The position numbers and the translations under genes are program-made. The notes beneath the pieces were generated by a model, which ran no database searches, was not told the origin of the DNA, and saw only the letters and a list, made by a program, of their open reading frames with translations. A stretch of 64,000 nt of DNA from Fusobacterium necrophorum subsp. necrophorum (GTDB lineage: Bacteria > Fusobacteriota > Fusobacteriia > Fusobacteriales > Fusobacteriaceae): the NCBI RefSeq assembly GCF_004006635.1, contig NZ_CP034842.1, positions 186,001 through 250,000 of the forward strand, given 5' to 3'. Position 1 is the stretch's first letter, and each line of letters opens with the position of its first letter. Shown here one piece after another: positions 28,079 to 38,267 of the stretch.

Positions 28079-31000
28079 GCTATCCAGGAGAAAGCCGTCT
28101 CTCCACCGTCCGTTACCCCGAAAGAGGTACGTTTCTCACAAGTGAGTGCTCCAGAAGTCCCTAATATTACAGTACATGCTCCCAATGTGACACCACCAAC
28201 TCCTAAAACTCTTGTCACTCCTACTGCTCCAAATATAAATGTGTCAGCCCCAGCCGCAATATCACCTTTAGAGCAAATTACAGTGGCAGAAATAGCTCCG
28301 CTTAATATAAATGTAACTACTCCAACAATTTCAGAACCCTTAACAATAGCTGCACCAACTGTGCAAGCACCTGCGACACCAGATGGATTTACGCCAAGAT
28401 TGATTACGCCACCGGTAGCACCAAAAGATATCATAGTAAATCCTCCAACGATAAATCCACCAAGTTTAACAGGAGGAGGAGCTAATCCTCATGCTAACAA
28501 ATATTATTGGTGGAATGGAAATGATGGAGCAATATCACAAATCAGTTTAAAAAAAGGAACTTTTGATATAAAGCCTGATAATAATATTATAAATGTGCAA
28601 AGTTATGATGCAGTAGCTTTTGGGACAATAAATCCACTTGGAGTTAAACCAATAGATGGAGAATATACAGTAAATCAAAGATTTTTTCATACATTGCTAA
28701 ATGTTCCTTATTCTGAATATTCTTTAGATGTAGAGATAAATGTTAATCGTAATAATTTTGAAGTAATTAATTTAGAAACTGAAGGGACTGTTCAAGGAAA
28801 TTTAAGTAATAGAGTAGCTGAAAATTTAATAACACAATCAAAAGCTGACACATTAAAATCTTATCAAACTTACTCTGGTATAAAAGGAGAGAATGATACA
28901 GAATTATTATTTATAAATAAAGGAAAGGTAAATTTAAATGCAGAAGGAAGTACCTATATCTTTATTACTTCACATAATGATGGAAATTTAAGAACAAACT
29001 ATTTAGATAATGAAGGAACTATCAAAGCTGCTGGACAAAAATCAGTTATAATAAAACATACTCCAGATACTAATCAGGCGAAAGCTTGGATTTATTCTAA
29101 TAATGGAAATATGATAGCAAGTGGTAAAGAGTCAGTTGTATATGCTGTAGCTTATAAATATTTGGGAGCTGGAAGAGCTGCTTTTGTCAATGAAGGCAAC
29201 ATAGAAGTAAGTGGAGAAAAAGCAATTGGTGTATTTCTTCCAAAAGACTCCACGAATTCTAAAATGCGAGATGGTTATTTAGTTTGGCTTAAAAAACCAA
29301 TTAAGGTAACTGGAAAAGGCTCTATGGGGTTTGTTGCTCAAAATACAGGTATTATGAATGGGAAAAATTTAGTGAAATTTGAAATTACTGGAGAAGAGGC
29401 AATAGGAATTTTACAAGATGTGGAAGGAAAGGGAACAACTAAAACGGCTGGAATTATATCTATAGAAGGAGGCTCTAAAAACATAGGAATCTATGGAAAC
29501 CAAGGAAAACTAGAATTAGTTAAGCCTGATAATAGCAGTGGAGAGACTTTAAGTAGTATAGATATGAAAGGTGGAAGTGAAAGCTTTGGGATTTTGGCAG
29601 ATAATGAAAGCATTATAGATTTTGCTGGAAATGCAAAAATCACTGGAGGAACTGGTCAAAAATTAGCAGTTGCAAAGGCAAAAGGAATAATAAATTTAAA
29701 AGAAGATGTTGAAATAGGGACAGATTCTAATTATATCGAAAATAGTGTTTCTTTATATGGAACTGATAATGGTTCAAAAATAATTCTAGAGAAACCAGAT
29801 AATTCTAAATTTTTCTTGAAAGGGAATTCAGTTGCTGCTTATGCTAAAAATAGTGCAAAAATTACAATGTCAAGAACTAATTTATCAACAACATCTACAA
29901 TAGATATAGAGAGTATGGATAATAAGGGAATAGGTTTATTTGCAAGTGAAGGTGGAGTAATTGATGCAGATAAACATTATATGAAAGTAAAAAATGGAAG
30001 TGTTGGTATATCTTCTATAAAAAATAATTCTTTAGTTAATTTTAGAAATGGTAAATTATCATATAATGGAAATGGTTATGCAATTTATTCTGATGGACAG
30101 GGGAAAGTAGATTTATCTGGAACAACAATTGAATTGGAAGGGAAATCTACAGCTTTTGATGTGGACCTAACAGGAAATTTACCAATAACTTTAGATAGTA
30201 ACACAAGAATAAGTGCAAACTCAGATGATGTAATAGTATTTAACTTAAAACATGCAACAAATTTAACAACCATTGGTGGAATAGAAAATACGATTAAGAC
30301 AGCAATTCAAACAAAACTACCTTCAGGGACGAATTTGAGTAATTTATTTGATGGAAGTACATCAACTAAATATAAGGTAGCAGCTGTTGATGGTGGAAAC
30401 ATTATAATAGGAAACTTAGATAAAACAGGAATTTCTACTGATACAGCACCAGAAAAAAAAGATGGTTTCCAATTCTATAATCGTTTCTTAGGACAAAGAC
30501 TTGTGGCAACAACAAATTCAGGAAGTACAATATCTGCTAAATTAAATAATTCCCAGGCAGTAAACTTCAATAATCAAGTAGTTGGCCTAGAGATGAATTC
30601 AAGTAAAAATGCTTCTGCTGTAACGGAAACTGCTATTAAACTTGTAGATTCAACTATTCAAGCTGAAAGAACAGACACAGGAGCAGGAGCGGTAGGAGCC
30701 TTTATTAACTACGGACAAGTAGATATAGATTCTGGTTCAAAAATTGAAGTGGAACAAACAAAAAATAATACAGGAGCAGTGGGAGTTTACTCAGTAAACG
30801 GTTCTGAAGTTTCAAATAAAGGAACAATTGCAGTTGGCGGAGATAAATCAATCGGTGTACTGGCTATGGCATACAGACTGGATTCTTCAAATAATAAAGT
30901 TATTGATGAATTTGGAACCGGAGCCCTTGGACAAGGAAAAATTAAAGTAGAAACAGCTGCTGGAAGTAATATCACAATGTCAGGCAAAAACTCTATTGGT

Positions 31001-34000
31001 ATCTTTGCTGATAATAATAAAGACTCTGCTACTGCTGATAGTGAGCATTTAATCGTAAATAAAGGTACTATCACTGTTGGAAAATCTGACAGTGGAAATG
31101 CTATTGCTATCTATGGAAATAATGCCACTATCAAACCTGAAAGCGGTACTTTGAAAATCGGAGAAAATGCTATTGGTATTTATGCTAAGGATTCTATTGT
31201 CGGAGAGGATAATAAAGCTCTAGGGACAGTCAACTACACTGCAGATGGAGGAATTGGAATTTATCTAAAAGATGATGGTAATACTTCTAAAACTATTCTT
31301 AAAGGAACTACTCTTGCTCTTACAGAAAGTGATGGAACTTGGAATAAAAAAATCGGTATTTTTACTGATTTGGCAACTGATACCACTCTAAAAACTAAGA
31401 TTGAAGTTGGATCTTTAAATAATGTGACAGCATACTACACTCAAAATAAAAACCTGACTGTAAATGCAGATGGAAAAATCAATGAAAACAGTGTTGGAAT
31501 CACAGGAGCCGAAGGAAAGAAACTGACTTATGGAGATGGAAGCGCTGATTTCAACTTTGAAATAGGTAAAAATTCAACAGGAATATTAGCTAAAAAAAGT
31601 GGAGTAGATTTAAAAGAGAAAGCTACATTAAAATTAACTGGAGAAAGTGCTATCGGTATTTATTCTAATGGAGTAAATGGAACAAGTAGTAATATCACTA
31701 TTGCTGGTAAAATAAATCCAGATAAAGATAAAACCATTGGAATATATGCTGTAAATGGACCTACAGTCGATACTAAAGATGGAACTTTTATGGACTTTGG
31801 AACTAATGCTACAAACAGTATCGGTCTTTATTTAGCCGGTTCTAAATGGATTCATGATTTTAATGGTACAAGTAGCGGCACTCTTATTAATTTTACTTCT
31901 GACCATACAAAGAAAAATATATTTGCATATATGCAAGGATATAAAGATGGGGCTAATGTTAATGGAAGTTCAATCTCTTTAGGAAAAGAATTTAAAGTAA
32001 GTCCTACTGGTACAGCTTCTGCAACAGCAAGAACTATCGGAATATATATGGATACTACTGTAAAAGGGGGATCCGGAGAGTTTGCAAATAATATATTAAC
32101 AGGAACAGGAAGCGATGGAAGTATAGCAGTTGAGAAGAAAGGTATTGGAGTTTATGCGAAAAATGGGGATACTAGTGGAAATAAAACAAATATATTCAAA
32201 GTGAATAAACTTTCTTCTAAAGGTGAAGGTTCAGTTGGTATCTATACAGATGGAAACCTTTCCTTAACGAAAGAAACATCAGATACGATGAAAATTACTG
32301 CAGAAGATAAGGGAATTGGAGTATATGGAAATAAAGGAAAGATTACTGTATCAAATGATGATACTGAAATTGAACTTAAAAATCAAGGAACAGGAATATA
32401 TCTAACAAATGGAAGCTACTTAGATAGCGGAAAACTAACTTTAAAGAATAGTACTGGTTCTGCAGCAGCAGGGGTGTACTATATAAAAGGCAGCTCAAAC
32501 TCACAAGTAACACATAATACAGAACTGACTGTAAATGATGGGAATAATATTTTAGCTCTTTATGTAGATGGTGGAATAAATCTAAAAAATACTAAGCCTG
32601 TAAATATTACTAAAAATCAAGGAAATGTTGCAGCCTTTATAACAGGAAATTCTAAATTTACAAATGATGCAGATATCACTTTGGAAGGAACTGGAATAAA
32701 TTTACAACAAGCACTAGGAATTTATGTTCAAAGTGGAGAGACAATAAATAATGCAGGAAGGACTATAAAAGTCAAGGATGAAGTAACCGGAAGTCTTTCT
32801 GTCGGAATGGCGGCAGTAAAATCTGCAGGTACACAAGCTACAGTAAATAATGCAGGTACTATCGAAGTTATGGGTGATACTATCGGAATGTATGTTGCTG
32901 ATCATTCATCAGGGACTAATAGTGGAACAATTACTGCGAAAGATTCCGGAACAATGAAAGCAATTGGAGCTTATGCAAAGGGAGCGAATGCTTCATTTAA
33001 AAATACAGGAACTGTTTCCTCTGACAATATAGCTTTAGCCCTAGAAAACACCACAGTAGGAAAAGTAATCTCAGGAACTTTAAAACTAATAAAAAATAAT
33101 GCGGTTGGTGTTTATGCTAAAAATTCTATTATTGATTTTGATCTAGCTCCTGCTACTACAAAAGAAAAAACTGTGGCATTATTTGCACAAGGAAATACAA
33201 AGATTAGAAAAACAGTAACTTCAGCTGCAGGTAAAGGTCATGTAGGAGTATATGTAAAAGATTCTAATGTAAAATTTGAAACAGGATCTAAAGTTGTTGT
33301 AAATAATGGAGAAGGAACAGATTTTGGAACAGGAATCTTTACTGCTAAAGAATTTAGCGGAGATATAAAAACAGATATTCAACAAAATGGAGATAAAACT
33401 ATAGGACTGTTCCTAGGAAATGATGTAGGGGCAGGTTCTACCGTAAATTATACAGGTACTATAGGTGTAGGAACAGGAATTGGAGTTTTTATTCCTGGTA
33501 ATTCTAAGTTTGTATCAACAAATACTACTTTTGACGTCAATGGAGGAACAGCTGTTTTCTTAAAAGGAGGAACCGTAGATTTAGGAAGCGCTGGAACAGC
33601 AAGAATCAATTTTGGTTCTAATGGAGGAACAGCTGTATACCAAGATGGAGGAACAATAATTACTGGAACAGGATTGACTGTCAATGGTAGTGGTAGTTTC
33701 TTAGCGCTTAAAAATGCAGATTCCACGATTAATTCAATCTTAAAAGTTGGAGCAGACGGAATTGGAATCAATGCTATTTATGATGCTTCTGGTTCCAATC
33801 ACTCTCTTACCCTTGGAAGTTCTGGTAAGATAGAATTAAATGGAAACAAAGCTACTGGAATCGCAGCTTCGGTAAGTGGGTTAGGTTCTAACAAGGTAAC
33901 GATAAAAAATGAAGGAACTATCAAAACCATTTCAGGAACTGAAACCGTTGGAATTTTTACAAAAGGTGCTCATGTTGAAAATACTGCATCTGCAAAGATT

Positions 34001-37000
34001 GATATTGGAGAAAACGGAATTGGAATTTATACTACTAATGATGGAGCTGATCCTAATACTACATTGACAAACAAGGGTGAAATTATTCTTTCCGGTGATG
34101 AGGCAATCGGAATATTAGCAAATAAGCCAAAGACAACAGAAAGTTTTGTTGGAGGAAAAATTACTGGAACAAAGGATACATTAACAGGGATCTATGTAAA
34201 AGAGAGTGAGGCGCCAACCAATGTGAAAGATTTTACAATATCTTTGGGTACTCATGCGAAAGGATTGGTATTTGATAAAGGAAAAGATTTCACAGTCAAT
34301 ACAACAAGCGCTAATAATAAAATTACAATCGGAGATACTCTAGATAAAACAAAACGAGGAATCGGAATTGCTGCCATAGAAACTGGAGGAACCATAGAAA
34401 AAACCGATGTTCTTGTAGGAACAGATTCCTTAGGATTGTATGCTAAAGGTAAAGAAGTAGAATTCAAAACAGGAATGTTGAAATCCTCAACAGGGAGCTC
34501 TATTCTTGCTTATGCTGATAAGAAAGCTACGATAAAATTAAATACAGGACCTTTCGAAATAGCAAAGAATGGCCTAGCAATTGGAGCAAATGGAGGAAAA
34601 GTAAAAACCGATACAGTAACAATCATTGAAGTCAAAGGGGAAAACGGAATTGGAGCCTTTGTAGTAGGAGATGCTACAGATACAGGAAGTATCTCTGATA
34701 AATTTGAAGTAAAAGTAAAACATGATGGTGGTATAGGAGTCTATGCAAAAGGAAAGGTTACTTCATTTGCAAAGGTAAAAGAAATCAAAGGAAATCATTC
34801 AAAAGGATACATATTTGACAATTTAGCTGATGCAGCAACTATTTCCGATGTATTACAATTACAAGATTCCAATGCAACTGGACAAATAGGAATCTATGCG
34901 ATGGGAACAGGAGCGGGAATTACTACAAAAGGAATTTCTGTCATGGGATCTGGAAATATAGGATTGTATAATCAGGTAAACCAAAATCTTACAAATGATG
35001 ATATTCTGACTGTCACAGATAGTACTTCTGATAAGAATTCCATTGGAATTTATTCTGACAATAGGAATGAAAGTACAATAGTAAGAACCATAACAACCAA
35101 GGATGCCATAACGGTTGGAAAAAATTCTGTGGGAATTTATGGAAAGAATATCGGAATAAAACAAACTTTAGCTTCTAAAGATATTACAGTGGACGAAAAG
35201 GGAATTGGATTACTAACAGAAAATACAGCTGAGTATTATGGAAAAGGAAATATATCTGTTTCTGGAAATCTTCAAGTCAAAGATAAAGGTGCTGTTGGTA
35301 TTCAAGCAAGCAATGCAGATATTTCAGTAAAAGGTTTGACTGTCGGCGCAAAAGATAGTAAAGGAATCTATTCAACAGAAAAAGGAAACATAACAGTTTC
35401 CGATGATATAACCGTTGGGAAAAATTCCATAGGAATCTATAAAAAAGGAACAGAAGTCGAATCCATTCAAACAATGACAGGAAAAACTCTAATAGTAGGA
35501 GAAAAAGCTTATGGTATCTTTGCAGAAAAAGCTACGGTGGAAAATAAAGCGACTGTAACAGTATCCAAGGATGGAATCGGTATTTATGCCACTGGAGCGG
35601 ATCTTCTTTCAAAAGGAAATATCACAACGGGAGATTCTGCAATCGGATTGTATTTAAAATCAGATGGAAGCAAAACATTGAATTCCAAAGGGGTTCATCA
35701 GGTAGGAAATAATAAGGCAATTGGCCTTTATGCTGATAATGCAAATGTAGAAATGAAATCAGGAAGCTCTATGACCACAGGAACCAATGATAGTGTCGGA
35801 ATTTTCTCCAAAGGAACAGGAAATATCACAACAGATGGCAATATCACGGTAGGAGCAGACTCCATAGGAATCTATAAGAAAGGAACAGGAAATTTAAAGG
35901 TAGGCGCTTCTGGTCAATCCTTGAGTATTGCTGATAAAGGTTATGGAATTTATTATATCGGAAATGACAAGCCTAACAGCAAGATAGAAAGCAAAATGAA
36001 TATTATGCTAGGAAAAGAAGCGGTGGGAATTTATGCAAAAGGAGCTTCTATAAAGCAAGAAGGAGATATTACAGTAGGGGAAACGACAATAGGTTCTAGT
36101 GGTTTCTCAGATCCAAATGATAATAAAAACTCCATTGGAATTTTTGGAGATCATTCTAACATTACCTATAAAGGTCATATGGTAGTGGATAAGCCTCTAT
36201 CTGTAGGAATTTATGGAATGAATGGAGGAGATATTACTCTAGAAAGTGGAGCTGTTTTAGATGTTTCGAATGGTGCTTATGGAATTATGACAGGAAAAGG
36301 AGTTGCCGGAATTACTATAGAAAATGGAGCTACAATCAACGTAGATGGAAAAGCAACAGCTACGGGAGCAACAGAAAAGAATATTTCCTTTGGAATTGCT
36401 GCTTACAGTGGAGATATTAAAAATGAAGGAATCATTAACGTTACTAATGGAGCAACTGGAATTTATGTGGCTGGAAATGCAAGCCTATATAATGGTGCTA
36501 CGGGAAGAATTCATATTGGTGCAGGCGGAGGAAAAGCGCAAGATAAACCGGGAACCAATGCAGCAGCTAATATTGGTGGAATTAAGGTAACCGATAAAGG
36601 AGAAGTAACCATAGGAGATCGAGTCATTACAGGAGGAAAAATTAGCATTGATGGAGATCTTACTATGCAAGGATTGGGAATTGATGTAAGTACCGGAAAA
36701 ACAGTGATCGATGCAAGAAGTATCCGTGGAGTTGCCTTTGTAACACCGAATTTCTCAAAAGGAACTAACGAACAAAAGATTACCATTCAAGATGTCTTCC
36801 GAACTCCACACCAAGGAATTGGAACATTCTCAGGAGATATTAAATCGCAATCTGTATCATGGATTGCAAAGATATCGGATGGAAGCAAATCGGAACATGG
36901 AGCCGCATCCACGAAGGATATTGTGATGGTAAGAATTCCTTATCAAACATTGATTGTAGGAGAAAAATACAAGGACTTAGCTTCCGGTTTGGAAAAGATT

Positions 37001-38062
37001 CGACAACATCTTCCAGAAGGAAAATCTTCGGATATTTTCAAATCCTTGGATAATATTACAACCCATGGTGAATTTGCGCAAGCAATCGCAAATGTTCGTG
37101 GAGATGTCTATTCTAATATTCAAGAAAGAATGAAGACAGTAGAATCTATTTTTGAAAAATCATATCGAGAAGTGTTGGATTCCTACAATGTGACAAGAGA
37201 TGTCAATAAGTTCAGTATTATCAATTCCAAAGGAAAACATCGAGATAATACTTTCGGAGTGGCCGGATACGATTATAGCTCTGTGGGAGTATTGTATTTG
37301 AATGATCGAGAAGGATTCCGATATGGAGGAAAATATGGTTGGTCTGCAGGATTACTAGGTAGTGATTTTGATTTCAAAGGAGAGACAAGTAAGGATTCCA
37401 AAGAAAAAGTTCTTTCCGGAAAGCTAGGATTCCATTATCAACGAGCTTTGGATCGAGAAGATGACAATGCGCAATGGAAATGGTTATCAAGAGCAGAATT
37501 AAGTCTAAGTCGTCACAGAACGACAAGAAATAGTTACATAGGAGAAGACAAGTATCAATACAGAGCAAGATTCTGGTCCGGAGAAATTTCTTGGAAAAAT
37601 AGAGTGTTCTATGATTATGATATCAATACGAAATGGTCTGTACGACCTTATGCCGGTATCGATGCTTCCTATGGACATATTTTTAAAGTTTCAGAAAGTG
37701 GAAATGCATTAAAATTACAAGTGAAAGGAAAAGATTACTTTGTAATGACTCCAAATATCGGAGTAGAAACAAAATATATTATTCCAATCAAAGATACACA
37801 TCAAGCAGTTTTGAAAGCAGATGCACAATATTTTTATGATGCCACAAAATTATATACTTCTGCAAACAAAGCAAAGATTCAAGATTCGGAAGCAGGATAT
37901 TATGATTTAACAGAACCGGAACATCGAAGAAGTCGAGTTTCTGTTGGAACAGAGATTGGCTATGAAAAGGAAAATACCTATGGAGTTACTTTCCGAGCAG
38001 AATATCAAGGGAATAGGAAATCAGATGTCAATTACAGTCTTAGACTTCATTACAAGTTCTAA
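27554..38062 (+). CDS. Giant type V autotransporter adhesin A (RadD/Fap2-like architecture)
   Basis: This 3502-residue protein has an extended signal region (about 1-40, hydrophobic core SISLLVAFLISGTFAFA) followed by a conserved autotransporter-associated N-terminal domain (about 41-175). A Pro/Val/Thr-rich linker (about 176-310) follows. The long beta-helical passenger is built of degenerate repeats with recurrent GIGIYA/SVGIYG-type turns (about 320-3100). The last about 300 residues form the outer-membrane beta-barrel, ending in LHYKF with the expected terminal Phe. Fusobacterial proteins of this type mediate co-aggregation and host-cell binding; the ligand cannot be told here. A GGGGGGAAG Shine-Dalgarno precedes the ATG. 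The ends are shared with B and C while the middle differs, indicating recombination between copies. Confidence 0.93.
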   Translation: MIYFDQVQRQLKACLKHSKHYSFSISLLVAFLISGTFAFASTPSPKDKPFFKSRKQIHTEILNHKIHIDTFLLKNLNFIQNADLKAKLLLQRADFWMKPLHDSFQFFFLYDWRNYNKNRNRNTHNFKGNEFVQDNTFAKEYGQVYKGINYGAYGIIKNPFEFVDSVDFGANISPKAIQEKAVSPPSVTPKEVRFSQVSAPEVPNITVHAPNVTPPTPKTLVTPTAPNINVSAPAAISPLEQITVAEIAPLNINVTTPTISEPLTIAAPTVQAPATPDGFTPRLITPPVAPKDIIVNPPTINPPSLTGGGANPHANKYYWWNGNDGAISQISLKKGTFDIKPDNNIINVQSYDAVAFGTINPLGVKPIDGEYTVNQRFFHTLLNVPYSEYSLDVEINVNRNNFEVINLETEGTVQGNLSNRVAENLITQSKADTLKSYQTYSGIKGENDTELLFINKGKVNLNAEGSTYIFITSHNDGNLRTNYLDNEGTIKAAGQKSVIIKHTPDTNQAKAWIYSNNGNMIASGKESVVYAVAYKYLGAGRAAFVNEGNIEVSGEKAIGVFLPKDSTNSKMRDGYLVWLKKPIKVTGKGSMGFVAQNTGIMNGKNLVKFEITGEEAIGILQDVEGKGTTKTAGIISIEGGSKNIGIYGNQGKLELVKPDNSSGETLSSIDMKGGSESFGILADNESIIDFAGNAKITGGTGQKLAVAKAKGIINLKEDVEIGTDSNYIENSVSLYGTDNGSKIILEKPDNSKFFLKGNSVAAYAKNSAKITMSRTNLSTTSTIDIESMDNKGIGLFASEGGVIDADKHYMKVKNGSVGISSIKNNSLVNFRNGKLSYNGNGYAIYSDGQGKVDLSGTTIELEGKSTAFDVDLTGNLPITLDSNTRISANSDDVIVFNLKHATNLTTIGGIENTIKTAIQTKLPSGTNLSNLFDGSTSTKYKVAAVDGGNIIIGNLDKTGISTDTAPEKKDGFQFYNRFLGQRLVATTNSGSTISAKLNNSQAVNFNNQVVGLEMNSSKNASAVTETAIKLVDSTIQAERTDTGAGAVGAFINYGQVDIDSGSKIEVEQTKNNTGAVGVYSVNGSEVSNKGTIAVGGDKSIGVLAMAYRLDSSNNKVIDEFGTGALGQGKIKVETAAGSNITMSGKNSIGIFADNNKDSATADSEHLIVNKGTITVGKSDSGNAIAIYGNNATIKPESGTLKIGENAIGIYAKDSIVGEDNKALGTVNYTADGGIGIYLKDDGNTSKTILKGTTLALTESDGTWNKKIGIFTDLATDTTLKTKIEVGSLNNVTAYYTQNKNLTVNADGKINENSVGITGAEGKKLTYGDGSADFNFEIGKNSTGILAKKSGVDLKEKATLKLTGESAIGIYSNGVNGTSSNITIAGKINPDKDKTIGIYAVNGPTVDTKDGTFMDFGTNATNSIGLYLAGSKWIHDFNGTSSGTLINFTSDHTKKNIFAYMQGYKDGANVNGSSISLGKEFKVSPTGTASATARTIGIYMDTTVKGGSGEFANNILTGTGSDGSIAVEKKGIGVYAKNGDTSGNKTNIFKVNKLSSKGEGSVGIYTDGNLSLTKETSDTMKITAEDKGIGVYGNKGKITVSNDDTEIELKNQGTGIYLTNGSYLDSGKLTLKNSTGSAAAGVYYIKGSSNSQVTHNTELTVNDGNNILALYVDGGINLKNTKPVNITKNQGNVAAFITGNSKFTNDADITLEGTGINLQQALGIYVQSGETINNAGRTIKVKDEVTGSLSVGMAAVKSAGTQATVNNAGTIEVMGDTIGMYVADHSSGTNSGTITAKDSGTMKAIGAYAKGANASFKNTGTVSSDNIALALENTTVGKVISGTLKLIKNNAVGVYAKNSIIDFDLAPATTKEKTVALFAQGNTKIRKTVTSAAGKGHVGVYVKDSNVKFETGSKVVVNNGEGTDFGTGIFTAKEFSGDIKTDIQQNGDKTIGLFLGNDVGAGSTVNYTGTIGVGTGIGVFIPGNSKFVSTNTTFDVNGGTAVFLKGGTVDLGSAGTARINFGSNGGTAVYQDGGTIITGTGLTVNGSGSFLALKNADSTINSILKVGADGIGINAIYDASGSNHSLTLGSSGKIELNGNKATGIAASVSGLGSNKVTIKNEGTIKTISGTETVGIFTKGAHVENTASAKIDIGENGIGIYTTNDGADPNTTLTNKGEIILSGDEAIGILANKPKTTESFVGGKITGTKDTLTGIYVKESEAPTNVKDFTISLGTHAKGLVFDKGKDFTVNTTSANNKITIGDTLDKTKRGIGIAAIETGGTIEKTDVLVGTDSLGLYAKGKEVEFKTGMLKSSTGSSILAYADKKATIKLNTGPFEIAKNGLAIGANGGKVKTDTVTIIEVKGENGIGAFVVGDATDTGSISDKFEVKVKHDGGIGVYAKGKVTSFAKVKEIKGNHSKGYIFDNLADAATISDVLQLQDSNATGQIGIYAMGTGAGITTKGISVMGSGNIGLYNQVNQNLTNDDILTVTDSTSDKNSIGIYSDNRNESTIVRTITTKDAITVGKNSVGIYGKNIGIKQTLASKDITVDEKGIGLLTENTAEYYGKGNISVSGNLQVKDKGAVGIQASNADISVKGLTVGAKDSKGIYSTEKGNITVSDDITVGKNSIGIYKKGTEVESIQTMTGKTLIVGEKAYGIFAEKATVENKATVTVSKDGIGIYATGADLLSKGNITTGDSAIGLYLKSDGSKTLNSKGVHQVGNNKAIGLYADNANVEMKSGSSMTTGTNDSVGIFSKGTGNITTDGNITVGADSIGIYKKGTGNLKVGASGQSLSIADKGYGIYYIGNDKPNSKIESKMNIMLGKEAVGIYAKGASIKQEGDITVGETTIGSSGFSDPNDNKNSIGIFGDHSNITYKGHMVVDKPLSVGIYGMNGGDITLESGAVLDVSNGAYGIMTGKGVAGITIENGATINVDGKATATGATEKNISFGIAAYSGDIKNEGIINVTNGATGIYVAGNASLYNGATGRIHIGAGGGKAQDKPGTNAAANIGGIKVTDKGEVTIGDRVITGGKISIDGDLTMQGLGIDVSTGKTVIDARSIRGVAFVTPNFSKGTNEQKITIQDVFRTPHQGIGTFSGDIKSQSVSWIAKISDGSKSEHGAASTKDIVMVRIPYQTLIVGEKYKDLASGLEKIRQHLPEGKSSDIFKSLDNITTHGEFAQAIANVRGDVYSNIQERMKTVESIFEKSYREVLDSYNVTRDVNKFSIINSKGKHRDNTFGVAGYDYSSVGVLYLNDREGFRYGGKYGWSAGLLGSDFDFKGETSKDSKEKVLSGKLGFHYQRALDREDDNAQWKWLSRAELSLSRHRTTRNSYIGEDKYQYRARFWSGEISWKNRVFYDYDINTKWSVRPYAGIDASYGHIFKVSESGNALKLQVKGKDYFVMTPNIGVETKYIIPIKDTHQAVLKADAQYFYDATKLYTSANKAKIQDSEAGYYDLTEPEHRRSRVSVGTEIGYEKENTYGVTFRAEYQGNRKSDVNYSLRLHYKF

Positions 38063-38104
38063 TACTCATGGAAGAAGCAGGGAGAAAGCCTTGCTTCTTT
38101 TTTT
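36910..38104. repeat. 1195-bp inverted repeat, arm in A (pairs with 40196-41390)
   Basis: The 3' end of A, from the STKDIVMVRIPYQT codons through the barrel and the terminator T-run, appears identical to the 3' end of B read on the opposite strand. Both arms have the same length. Flanking sequence diverges right after the seventh T. Confidence 0.9.
38074..38104 (+). terminator. Terminator of autotransporter A
   Basis: A 9-bp stem GAAGCAGGG / CCTTGCTTC (one G-U) with a 6-base loop, then seven T, starting 12 bases after the stop. Confidence 0.9.
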
Positions 38105-38106
38105 AG

Positions 38107-38127
38107 ATTATGAAGTTAAGAATTATA
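38107..38127. repeat. 21-bp duplicate of an internal fic segment
   Basis: These 21 bases are identical to 38437-38457 inside the fic gene (codons for YYEVKNY). They sit just after the A terminator and look like a recombination or deletion scar. Confidence 0.7.
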
Positions 38128-38221
38128 TTCTGCCTACAGTTAGAGAAGAAAAGAAGTCAGAGAACCTAGAAATCCATGGGTAAAGAAATGAGTAAAAACA
38201 AATGATTTATCAAGATAAATG

Positions 38222-38230
38222 TGATATAAT
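38222..38230 (+). promoter_or_regulatory. Extended -10 promoter of the fic gene
   Basis: TGA-TATAAT is an extended -10 box with a perfect hexamer. It lies 37 bases before the chosen ATG. No strong -35 is seen. Confidence 0.55.
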
Positions 38231-38267
38231 CTTTACAAGAAAAGATGATGAAAAGGAGGATATTGCT

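Noticed and set aside
28009..36786. Several 60-140 residue open frames on the minus strand within autotransporter A (similar ones opposite B and C)
   Set aside because: They are mirror frames of the repetitive, stop-poor passenger coding sequence, have no ribosome-binding sites, and encode low-complexity hydrophobic text.
37944..38183. 79-residue plus-strand frame across the end of autotransporter A (and its mirror near 40153-40356)
   Set aside because: It lies in another frame over the conserved barrel end and terminator, and exists twice only because that DNA is duplicated.
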